64,000 nucleotides of DNA. Source: Tsukamurella tyrosinosolvens. GTDB taxonomy: Bacteria; Actinomycetota; Actinomycetes; Mycobacteriales; Mycobacteriaceae. A program made the position numbers and the translations under genes. The stretch covers positions 2,232,001-2,296,000 of the forward strand of contig NZ_FNSA01000003.1 of the NCBI RefSeq assembly GCF_900104775.1, given 5' to 3'. The notes under the pieces were generated by a model that was not told where the DNA came from, did no database searches, and saw nothing but the letters and a program-made list of their open reading frames with translations. Shown piece by piece: positions 57,668 through 64,000 of the stretch. Position 1 is the first letter of the stretch; each line of letters begins with the position of its first letter.

Positions 57668-58546
57668 TCAGTCCTTCTCGGTGGCCGACCCGGAAACGAG
57701 GCGACGGACCTCCTCGACGATCACGTCCGGGTCGGTCAGCGGGACCTGATGTCCCGAGTTCGCGGCGACGACGTGCCGTCCGGTCGGCGATGCCGCGGCG
57801 CGCTCGGCGTGCGCCTCGTTGACCCGCGCCCGGACCGCCTTCCCGAGGCCCCCGCTCTTGGCCCCCGAGATCACGGTGACGGGGACGTCGCCGAGGTCGG
57901 GCGCGGACCCCTGCCACGACTGCAGCTCCGGGTAGAACGTCTTCAGCTCCTGCACCATCGTCTCGATCGCCCGCGGGGTGGCCGCCTCCCGCGCGAGGTC
58001 GGCGCGGACGTCCGCGGGGGCGCTGCGGAACAGGATGCCGCCCAGGACGCGGAGGATCCCGGTGCGGGCGAGGACCCGCATGATCGCCGTCGAGATCGCT
58101 GCGCGCCGTTCGACGTTCCCGCGGAACATGTCCTCCGCCGACTCATCCGACGGGTCGACCAGGACAAGCCCGGCGATCCGGCCCGGGCGGCGCGACGCGG
58201 CCAGGCGCACGATCACTCCGCCCAGGCTGTGGCCGACGAGCACGAACCGGGTGTCGTCGCCGTCGGCGAGGCCGTGGAGGAGGTCGTTCAGGTCGTCGGC
58301 CATGCGCCCGAAGGTGCGGTCGGCCGCGTCGGGCGCGCTGCGGACGAGCCCCGACCGGTCGTAGGCCACCGCGCGCGCGAACGCGGACACCGGCGGCTGC
58401 ACCCCGCCCCAGGACGACCGGGTTCCCCCGGCGCCGGCCTCGAAGACCACGACCGGTGCGCCGCCCGGCCCGTCCAGCTCCGTGGCGTGCAGGTGCCGGC
58501 CGTCCCGCGTGGTGAGGAACCGACTCCGCCCCTGGGTGTGTGTCAT
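57668..58546 (-). CDS. Alpha/beta hydrolase
   Basis: A 292-residue alpha/beta-hydrolase. The nucleophile elbow is GHSLGG, with the serine near residue 110, the oxyanion region FEAGAGGTRSSW, a plausible acid in DVPVTVISGA(K), and the catalytic histidine in NSGHQVPLTDPD. A lid region lies at about 135-200. Substrate unknown. TACCCT (minus strand, 58553-58558) stands six bases before the ATG, suggesting leaderless transcription divergent from nfeD. Confidence 0.87.
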   Translation of the reverse strand: MTHTQGRSRFLTTRDGRHLHATELDGPGGAPVVVFEAGAGGTRSSWGGVQPPVSAFARAVAYDRSGLVRSAPDAADRTFGRMADDLNDLLHGLADGDDTRFVLVGHSLGGVIVRLAASRRPGRIAGLVLVDPSDESAEDMFRGNVERRAAISTAIMRVLARTGILRVLGGILFRSAPADVRADLAREAATPRAIETMVQELKTFYPELQSWQGSAPDLGDVPVTVISGAKSGGLGKAVRARVNEAHAERAAASPTGRHVVAANSGHQVPLTDPDVIVEEVRRLVSGSATEKD

Positions 58547-58614
58547 GGGCCCAGGGTAGCGGCGCGCACCGACAGGTTCTCGCCCGTGCTGTCCGATTCT
58601 GGCAGGATCGAGGT

Positions 58615-59046
58615 ATGGCAGCGGCGCTCTGGCTCATCGGCGCGATCCTGCTGGCCGTGGCGGAGACGGCGGCCGGCGAGTTCACCCTGCTCATGCTCGG
58701 CGGCGGGGCGCTGGTCACCGCCGGCGCCACGGGGATCTTCGACCTCCCGCTGTGGGCGCAGGGCGTCGTGTTCGCCGTCTCGTCGGTACTGCTGCTCGTG
58801 CTAGTGCGCCCGCCGCTGCGCCGGTACGCCGAGAGCAAACGGGGCGACGCACCGTCGTACCTGGAATCGCTCCCCGGCATGAAAGCGACGGTGCTGCAGT
58901 CCGTCTCGGGCGACGCCGGACGCATCCTGATCGGCGGGGAGGAATGGTCCGCGCGGACGCCGTACGACGGCGTGCCGATCGCCGTGGGCGTGGAGGTGAC
59001 CATCGTCGAGATCGACGGCGCGGTCGCCGTCGTGGTCGACAGCTGA
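58615..59046 (+). CDS. NfeD-like membrane protein (Rv1487-like)
   Basis: A 143-residue short NfeD protein: two or three membrane helices (about 4-22, 27-42 and 45-65) and a C-terminal OB-fold domain (about 85-143, with MKATVLQSVSGDAGRILIGGEEWSAR). It is followed after 26 bases by a band-7/SPFH gene, its usual partner in membrane microdomain organisation. CAGGAT (58604-58609) six bases before the ATG is a weak -10 candidate. Matches Rv1487. Confidence 0.88.
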   Translation: MAAALWLIGAILLAVAETAAGEFTLLMLGGGALVTAGATGIFDLPLWAQGVVFAVSSVLLLVLVRPPLRRYAESKRGDAPSYLESLPGMKATVLQSVSGDAGRILIGGEEWSARTPYDGVPIAVGVEVTIVEIDGAVAVVVDS

Positions 59047-59072
59047 CCGAAGGTCAACGGAGAGGAAGATCC

Positions 59073-60329
59073 ATGGAGGGCATAGGAATCGGACTGGTCG
59101 TACTCCTCGTACTGATCCTCGCGGCGGTGGTCGTGCTGGTGAAGGCGCTGGTGCTCGTCCCGCAGGCGCAGGCCGCGGTGATCGAGCGGCTCGGCCGGTA
59201 CACGAAGACGGTGTCGGGCCAACTGGCGCTGCTGATCCCGTTCATCGACAAGGTCCGCGCCCGCGTGGACCTGCGGGAACAGGTGGTCTCCTTCCCGCCC
59301 CAGCCGGTGATCACGCAGGACAACCTGACCGTGAACATCGACACCGTCGTCTACTTCCAGGTCACCCGGCCCGAGGCCGCGGTCTACGAGATCAGCAACT
59401 ACGTGGTCGGCGTCGAGCAGATCACCACCACCACGCTGCGCAACGTCGTCGGTGGCATGACCCTCGAGGAGACGCTGACCTCGCGCGAGAAGATCAACGG
59501 CCAACTCCGCGGCGTGCTCGACGAGGCAACGTCGCGCTGGGGCCTGCGGGTCGCCCGCGTCGAGCTCAAGTCGATCTTCCCGCCCCCGTCGATCCAGGAG
59601 TCGATGGAGAAGCAGATGAAGGCGGACCGCGAGAAGCGCGCCACCATCCTCTCCGCCGAGGGTCACCGCGAGGCCGCGATCAAGTCCGCCGAGGGCGACA
59701 AGGCCAGCCGGATCCTGCTGGCCGAGGGCGAGCGGCAGGCCGCGATCCTCTCCGCGGAGGCCGACCGGCAGGCGGAGATCCTCCGCGCCGAGGGCCGCCG
59801 TGCCGCCGCGTACCTCGAGGCCCAGGGCGAGGCGAAGGCCATCGAGACCACGTTCTCCGCGATCAAGTCCGGGCGCCCGACGCCCGAGATGCTGGCCTAC
59901 CAGTACCTGCAGACCCTCCCGGAGATGGCGCAGGGCGACGCGAACAAGGTGTGGGTCGTGCCCAGCGACTTCAACGCTGCGCTCCAGGGATTCATGCGCA
60001 ACCTCGGCACGCCGGGCTCCGACGGTGTCTTCCGGTTCGAGCCCTCCGAGGACGCGCCCGCGGCCGCCCCGGACATCGACACCGACGGCTGGTTCGACAC
60101 GCCGGAGCCGGTCGCCCCCGTCGTCGTCACGAAGGACGAGGTGCCCGATGCGCCGGTCGCGCCCGCGGGTGCCTCCGCAGCGCCCGCGCGCGCATCGGAA
60201 CCCGAGCAGGACCCGTCGGACTCCACCGCCCAGTTGCCGCTGGGGCACGGCGCCGCGCAGTGGCAGCAGCCCTCGCCCTACGAGGTGCAGCAGCCGGGCT
60301 ACGCGCCCCCGCCGCAGCACGAGGGCTGA
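59073..60329 (+). CDS. SPFH/band-7 (stomatin-like) protein (Rv1488-like)
   Basis: A 418-residue membrane-associated protein: one N-terminal helix (about 5-27), a band-7 domain (30-200, with FPPQPVITQDNLTVNIDTVVYFQV), then an Ala/Glu coiled coil with AEG repeats (190-265). A Pro/Ala/Gln-rich tail ends it. Such proteins form oligomeric cages or rings at the membrane. It works with the NfeD protein encoded just upstream. Tail length exceeds that of typical stomatins, as in other Mycobacteriales copies. Confidence 0.92.
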   Translation: MEGIGIGLVVLLVLILAAVVVLVKALVLVPQAQAAVIERLGRYTKTVSGQLALLIPFIDKVRARVDLREQVVSFPPQPVITQDNLTVNIDTVVYFQVTRPEAAVYEISNYVVGVEQITTTTLRNVVGGMTLEETLTSREKINGQLRGVLDEATSRWGLRVARVELKSIFPPPSIQESMEKQMKADREKRATILSAEGHREAAIKSAEGDKASRILLAEGERQAAILSAEADRQAEILRAEGRRAAAYLEAQGEAKAIETTFSAIKSGRPTPEMLAYQYLQTLPEMAQGDANKVWVVPSDFNAALQGFMRNLGTPGSDGVFRFEPSEDAPAAAPDIDTDGWFDTPEPVAPVVVTKDEVPDAPVAPAGASAAPARASEPEQDPSDSTAQLPLGHGAAQWQQPSPYEVQQPGYAPPPQHEG

Positions 60330-60348
60330 CGGCCCCGGGGACGGGCGG

Positions 60349-60951
60349 TCAGCGGCCCACCGCGACGGCGACCCCGGCGCACGCCACTGCCCACAGCACG
60401 GAGACGAACGTCCCGATGATGAACTGCTCGGCCGCGCCGGGGTGGCGCAGCTCGGGGTAGCGGGCGAGGCCCTTCGCGGCGACGATCACCGCGAGGCCGC
60501 CGCCGAAGTTCGCGAGTACGCACACCGCGATCGCCGCGCGCTCCAGCACGCCGATCGCGAGCCCGCCGCGCAGCGGCGACGCCGGCACCGGCTCGTCCGC
60601 CGGATCGCCGCCGGCCGGCGCACCGTTCGCGGGATCGTCGTCCGCGGGCGCGGCGTCTCGGTCGGGCTCGCCATCCGGCTCGTCCTGGCCCGTGGCGCCG
60701 GCCAGCGCGAACGCGGCGGTGACCAGGGCGCTGCCGCCCGCCATCGCGGCCAGCACCGCGGCCACGCGCACCGCGGCCAGGCCGAATCCGGTCGCCGCGG
60801 GCGCGGCCAGGGCCACCGCGGCCGCTGCCCCGAGCAGGACGGCCGGCGCCGCGGCCCACACCAGACCGGCCGTGCCGAGCGAACCCCGCCGCGCCGCGAG
60901 GACGCCGGCCACGGTGGCTGCGAGCAGGAGTGCGATGACGACGCCGATCAT
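60349..60951 (-). CDS. Membrane protein paired with a SatD-like regulator (SatE-like)
   Basis: A 200-residue integral membrane protein with four to five hydrophobic helices (about 1-20, 28-50, 55-85, 132-152 and 175-197) and an acidic Asp/Pro/Gly loop at about 88-120. The motif ARYPELRHPGAAEQFIIGTFVS lies before the last helix. It overlaps the SatD-like gene by ATGA. The pair parallels SatD/SatE of the streptococcal sat operon in order and topology; sequence support for SatE itself is weak. Confidence 0.68.
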   Translation of the reverse strand: MIGVVIALLLAATVAGVLAARRGSLGTAGLVWAAAPAVLLGAAAAVALAAPAATGFGLAAVRVAAVLAAMAGGSALVTAAFALAGATGQDEPDGEPDRDAAPADDDPANGAPAGGDPADEPVPASPLRGGLAIGVLERAAIAVCVLANFGGGLAVIVAAKGLARYPELRHPGAAEQFIIGTFVSVLWAVACAGVAVAVGR

Positions 60952-61544
60952 CGGCCGGCCTCCGCGCCGTCGGCCTCGGCGAGCAGCTCCACCGCGAGCG
61001 CGCGCCCCGCGGGCTCCACGGACCAGCCCGCCGCCGCCGCGCGCTGCGACGCGGCCTGCCGCGAGACGCCGAGCTCCGCCGCGGCCGCCGTGATCGACAT
61101 TCCCGTGTTCAGCAAGGCCGTCACCTCCTGTCCCTCCCGTGATCTGCGGCCCACGATAAGACCGAGCACCGACAGGATCGCCTCGGCGCGGCCCGCGGCG
61201 GCCCCGTCGTCGCCGCGGACCTGCAGGGGGACGGCCGTGCCCTTCGCGGCCTCGACCGCCTCGCGCGCCGCCTCGAAGGCGCGGCCCCGGCCGGCGCGGG
61301 TCTGGGCGGGGAGCGGCGTCTCGACGGAGCCGACGCCGAGCCCGACGCTCCAGTGCCCGTCGGCCAGCAGCGCGAGCGCCGCATCGACGGCGACCGCCGG
61401 ATCGTCGGTGACGGCCTGCAACTCGTCGCCCGCGGTCCGGTCGGGCGGGCGGAGCCAGGCGAGGGGCGACAGCAGCGCGCGCGCCGACTCGACCCGGTCG
61501 GTGTCGGAGCGACTGGCCCTCTGGTCGGCGGTGAGAACGATCAT
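60948..61544 (-). CDS. SatD-like protein with C-terminal helix-turn-helix
   Basis: A 198-residue cytoplasmic protein. The first 125 residues fit the SatD family: TADQRASR near the start, RTAGDELQAV, WSVGLGVG and the GRAFEAAREAVEAAKG segment. The last part (about 145-175) contains a clear helix-turn-helix, MSITAAAAELGVSRQAASQRA. It should bind DNA, probably its own promoter, which is packed with GCAAG half-sites. TAAACT (minus strand, 61551-61556) six bases before the ATG suggests a leaderless transcript. Confidence 0.76.
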   Translation of the reverse strand: MIVLTADQRASRSDTDRVESARALLSPLAWLRPPDRTAGDELQAVTDDPAVAVDAALALLADGHWSVGLGVGSVETPLPAQTRAGRGRAFEAAREAVEAAKGTAVPLQVRGDDGAAAGRAEAILSVLGLIVGRRSREGQEVTALLNTGMSITAAAAELGVSRQAASQRAAAAGWSVEPAGRALAVELLAEADGAEAGR

Positions 61545-61547
61545 GAC

Positions 61548-61594
61548 GCAAGTTTAAGGACTTGCTGGCAGCTAATGCAAGGGAGGATCCTTGC
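61548..61594. promoter_or_regulatory. GCAAG/CTTGC operator array over the SatD-like promoter
   Basis: Two perfect dyads, GCAAGT-N6-ACTTGC (61548-61565) and GCAAGG-N6-CCTTGC (61577-61594), have centres 29 bases apart. On the minus strand TTGCAT (61575-61580) and TAAACT (61551-61556) form a -35/-10 pair with an 18-base spacer. One dyad covers the -10 and the other the -35. Confidence 0.72.
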
Positions 61595-61611
61595 GGACCG
61601 GGTGCCGGGGA

Positions 61612-62763
61612 TCAGGCGGCCAGGTCCGGGTGCCGCAGCAGCGCCCCACTCGCGAGGGCGCGGGGAACGGTCCCGCGGGCCGCGACGATCCAGCCCGCCA
61701 CCAGGCCGAGGAAGTAGACGACGGCGAGCGCCGCGTATCCGGTGGCGCCCGTCGCGGCGGCCATCGCGCTGAAGCCGGTGGCGCAGGTGCCGACCGGGAA
61801 GGTGAAGGACCACCAGGTCAGCGCATACGGGAGGCCGTCCGGGGTGCCCAGGGCGGTCCGGAGGGTGAGGGTCAGCGCCACCGCGGTCCACATCAGGACC
61901 GCCACCGTGACGGTCCAGCCGTAATCGACGCCGAACCGGTGCAGCCCGGCGGCGAGGTCGTCGCCGACCGCCAGGTGCGCGGTGGCGCCGAGGCCGTTCG
62001 CCGCGGTGATCGACTGCCCGAGCGGGCCGAGCGCGATCCAGGCCGTCGGGATCATCGCGGGCGCCCACAGCGGGCCACGCAGGAGCCGCAGCAGGACCGG
62101 GGGCAGCACGATCAGGGAGGCCAGGAGCGTGAAGGCGAAGCAGCCGTAGCTGAACCACAGCAGCGACGTCCGCACGGTGCCGGCGGCCGCGTAGGGCAGG
62201 AGCACCGCGCCGCCGGAGGCCGTCACCATCGGGGAGACGACCGGCATCAACCAGCCCGCGAACGCGCCGTCCTCGCGGTAGTGGCCGCCGCTGACCATCA
62301 GGGCGGGGATGGCGAGTGCGAAGAACAGGCCCAGTGCCGATCCGATCACCCAGAGCGTGGTTCCCAGCGCCAGGGCTGCCGTCAGGCCGATCCAATCCCG
62401 GCCGACCAGCACCGCGCCGATGCCGACGGTGAGGAAGGCCATCGCCATCGCGCCGTAGAAGTTCCCGATCACCGGGTCGCGATGGTGGCGTCGGGCGAAC
62501 GCGGGGTAGCGGATCCAATGCGCGACGGTGCCCGCGGTGAGCACCGCGAGCAGCACCGCGGCCAGCACCCACACGGCGGCGGCCGCCGTGCGCAGGCCGG
62601 GCACGTGCACCGGCAGGCCGACCGCCGCGTTGGCGATGATGCCGGTGCCCATGACCGACGCGAACCAGTTCGGCGTCAGGTTGGAGACGGCCTCCCGCGG
62701 GCTGCGGAGATCGCGCAGGAGCCCGGCCCGGGCGGCGCGGGGTTCGGTGGTCGTCGCGTGCAT
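61612..62763 (-). CDS. TDT/TehA-family transporter
   Basis: A 383-residue membrane protein with ten predicted helices, of the tellurite-resistance/dicarboxylate transporter (TDT) family, which includes TehA, Mae1 and plant SLAC1 channels. Recognisable parts are NWFASVMGTGIIANA, GNFYGAMAMAFLTVG and WWSFTFPVGTCATGFSAMA. It may export or conduct an organic or inorganic anion such as sulfite, malate or chloride. CAGAGT seven bases before the ATG is a weak -10. Divergent from a LysR gene that may control it. Confidence 0.86.
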   Translation of the reverse strand: MHATTTEPRAARAGLLRDLRSPREAVSNLTPNWFASVMGTGIIANAAVGLPVHVPGLRTAAAAVWVLAAVLLAVLTAGTVAHWIRYPAFARRHHRDPVIGNFYGAMAMAFLTVGIGAVLVGRDWIGLTAALALGTTLWVIGSALGLFFALAIPALMVSGGHYREDGAFAGWLMPVVSPMVTASGGAVLLPYAAAGTVRTSLLWFSYGCFAFTLLASLIVLPPVLLRLLRGPLWAPAMIPTAWIALGPLGQSITAANGLGATAHLAVGDDLAAGLHRFGVDYGWTVTVAVLMWTAVALTLTLRTALGTPDGLPYALTWWSFTFPVGTCATGFSAMAAATGATGYAALAVVYFLGLVAGWIVAARGTVPRALASGALLRHPDLAA

Positions 62764-62811
62764 ACCGACCACTCTGTTCGGGCCGAGCGGCGTTCGGAAC
62801 CCACAGGGCGC

Positions 62812-62828
62812 CTATCTACCCATAGACT
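62812..62828. promoter_or_regulatory. LysR promoter and dyad
   Basis: CTAT-N6-ATAG (62812-62825) overlaps the -10 box TAGACT (62823-62828), which ends six bases before the LysR ATG. It is a candidate LysR autoregulatory site in the 71-base divergent gap. Confidence 0.4.
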
Positions 62829-62834
62829 CACGCT

Positions 62835-63764
62835 ATGGAAACGCCGTCCGTGGAATCGCTCCGCCTCCTGGTGGCCGTCGCCGATCTCGGCTCGATCTCC
62901 GCGGCGGCGCGCGCGTGCTCGATCTCCCAGCCGAGCGCCAGCTCGCGCCTGCGCCACCTGGAACGGCAGCTCCGGCTCGATCTGCTGGATCGGCGCACCC
63001 GCGGCGCCGAGCTCACGCCCGAGGGCGCCGCGGTCACCGAGTGGGCCCGCTCGGTGACGGCCGCGATGGACGCGCTGCAGACCGGTGCCGAGGCCCTCCG
63101 GTTCGACCACACCGTGCGCATCGCGTGCAGCCAGACGATCGCCGAGTACCTCATGCCGGCGTGGTTGGCCCGGCTGCGCGAGCACACCGACGAGCCGGTG
63201 CACCTCACCGTCGGAAACTCTGCGGCCGTCGTCGCGGACGTGCGCGGCCACGTCGCCGACCTGGGCTTCATCGAGGGCCCGACGGTGCCCGACGACCTCG
63301 CCTCACGCACCGTCCGGACCGACCGGATGGTGCTGGTCGCAGCTCCCGGGGACCGTCTGGCCCGGCGGCGTGACGACCGGCCGCTCACCGCGGCGGAACT
63401 CGCGGAGCTGCCGTTGGTGACCCGCGAGCCGGGCGCCGGGACCCGCGACGCGCTCGAGGCGGCGCTGCGGCGGGCGGGGTTCGAGCCGGATCCGCGATCC
63501 ATCGCGCTCGGCACGAACGCCGCCGTGAAGATCATGGTCGCCGCGGGCGGGCGGGCCGCGGTGCTCAGCGAGCTCGCGGTCGCCGCGGAGCTGCGCGACG
63601 GCCGGCTCGTCGAGATCCCCACCGAGGGCGTCGACCTGCACCGACGCCTGCGCGCGGTGCGGCGTAAGGACGCCGCACCGCGCGAGGTGGTCGATACCTT
63701 GCTGGCGGTCGCTAGCGGGCGCGCCGCCGGAACGCCGAGAGCACGCCGAGGATCGCCACGGTGA
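62835..63764 (+). CDS. LysR-family regulator
   Basis: A 309-residue LysR regulator. The N-terminal winged helix (about 5-65) contains LGSISAAARACSISQPSASSRLRHLERQL, and the effector-binding domain follows (about 90-300). Divergent placement suggests control of the TDT transporter, in the manner of CysB-like sulfite regulators, but the convergent phosphonate permease is another candidate. Its last 53 bases overlap the 3-prime end of that permease gene on the other strand. Confidence 0.89.
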   Translation: METPSVESLRLLVAVADLGSISAAARACSISQPSASSRLRHLERQLRLDLLDRRTRGAELTPEGAAVTEWARSVTAAMDALQTGAEALRFDHTVRIACSQTIAEYLMPAWLARLREHTDEPVHLTVGNSAAVVADVRGHVADLGFIEGPTVPDDLASRTVRTDRMVLVAAPGDRLARRRDDRPLTAAELAELPLVTREPGAGTRDALEAALRRAGFEPDPRSIALGTNAAVKIMVAAGGRAAVLSELAVAAELRDGRLVEIPTEGVDLHRRLRAVRRKDAAPREVVDTLLAVASGRAAGTPRARRGSPR

Positions 63765-64000
63765 CCAGCACGAGGAACATGGTGTTCGCGGCCGCGCCGA
63801 ACAGGTCGCCGCGGTCGGACTGGGTGAACACCGTGACGGGCAGCGTCCGCCACGAGGCGGGGTAGACCATGATCGTCGCGCCGAGCTCGCCCATGCAGAG
63901 CGCCACCGACAGTCCGGCCGCCGCGGCGATCGACGGCAGCAGCAGCGGCAGGCGCACCGTCAGCAGCAGGCGCAGCGACGACGCCCCGAGGGAGCCGCCG
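63712..64000 (-). CDS. ABC transporter permease, 2-aminoethylphosphonate type, C-terminal part
   Basis: The last 95 codons of a binding-protein-dependent permease; the 5-prime end is beyond the window. Two helices are seen, together with ELGATIMVYPASWRTLPVTV and DRGDLFGAAANTMFLV, segments typical of PhnV-like permeases for 2-aminoethylphosphonate. Ferric or thiamine permeases are related and cannot be fully excluded. It ends in a short arginine-rich tail inside the 3-prime end of the LysR gene. Confidence 0.72.
   Translation of the reverse strand, partial: GGSLGASSLRLLLTVRLPLLLPSIAAAAGLSVALCMGELGATIMVYPASWRTLPVTVFTQSDRGDLFGAAANTMFLVLVTVAILGVLSAFRRRAR

Overview
The window is a contiguous piece of a high-GC (about 70 %) actinobacterial chromosome. 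Gene content points to the mycolic-acid bacteria (order Mycobacteriales). It carries MabA- and InhA-type fatty acid synthase II enzymes, a RipA-type peptidoglycan hydrolase beside MoxR/DUF58/VWA genes, AcnR next to aconitase, and gene order close to two blocks of Mycobacterium tuberculosis (Rv1603-Rv1613 and Rv1473-Rv1488). The accessory content looks more like Tsukamurella or a relative than Mycobacterium itself; this genus guess is tentative. No rRNA, tRNA, CRISPR array, insertion sequence, phage gene or integrase was seen. No gap between genes exceeds 300 bases; the longest is 241 bases, upstream of ripA.

Layout. (1) 1-6372: end of hisA, an inositol-monophosphatase-family gene, hisF, hisI, a small secreted protein, a BcpB-like peroxiredoxin, then trpE, the Trp-associated membrane protein and trpC. 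(2) 6369-12990: a block inserted between trpC and trpB. It holds an N-acetylglucosamine-type kinase and sugar porter facing a GntR/UTRA regulator across two DasR-like operators, then a GNAT plus polar amino acid ABC transporter operon. (3) 13079-18764: trpB and trpA, followed by three paralogous membrane GGDEF proteins. (4) 18867-20495: ABC-F protein (Rv1473-like). (5) 20508-39293: accessory region with a short-chain dehydrogenase, a class-F-like sortase with a secreted SpaA-like protein, a TetR/glycosyltransferase/PIG-L group, a cyclase plus AMP-ligase operon facing an AraC regulator, a three-gene JetABC (MksBEF-like) operon without JetD, a secreted phosphodiesterase, a secreted DUF218 protein, a double VOC protein and a Pro/Gly/Gln-rich membrane protein. 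(6) 39290-51255: acnR, acn, Rv1476-like, ripA, moxR1, DUF58, VWA, fabG1, inhA and ferrochelatase. (7) 51317-60329: Rv1486c-like gene, an APH-like kinase operon under a KstR-like site, DUF3097, TetR, an AurF-like diiron oxygenase with a DUF4873 protein, an alpha/beta hydrolase, NfeD and a band-7 protein. (8) 60349-64000: SatD/SatE-like pair, a TehA-family transporter, a LysR regulator and the end of a 2-aminoethylphosphonate-type permease.

Functionally, the window combines histidine and tryptophan synthesis, cell-envelope building and remodelling (FabG1/InhA, RipA, MoxR group, sortase), iron-linked central metabolism (acn, hemH) and several small regulated catabolic or transport units. Many genes have a -10-like TANNNT box 6-8 bases before a GTG or ATG, so leaderless transcription appears to be the rule here. 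Several clean palindromic operators can be matched to nearby regulators. The nonamer GCACCGTCG is strongly over-represented on both strands.
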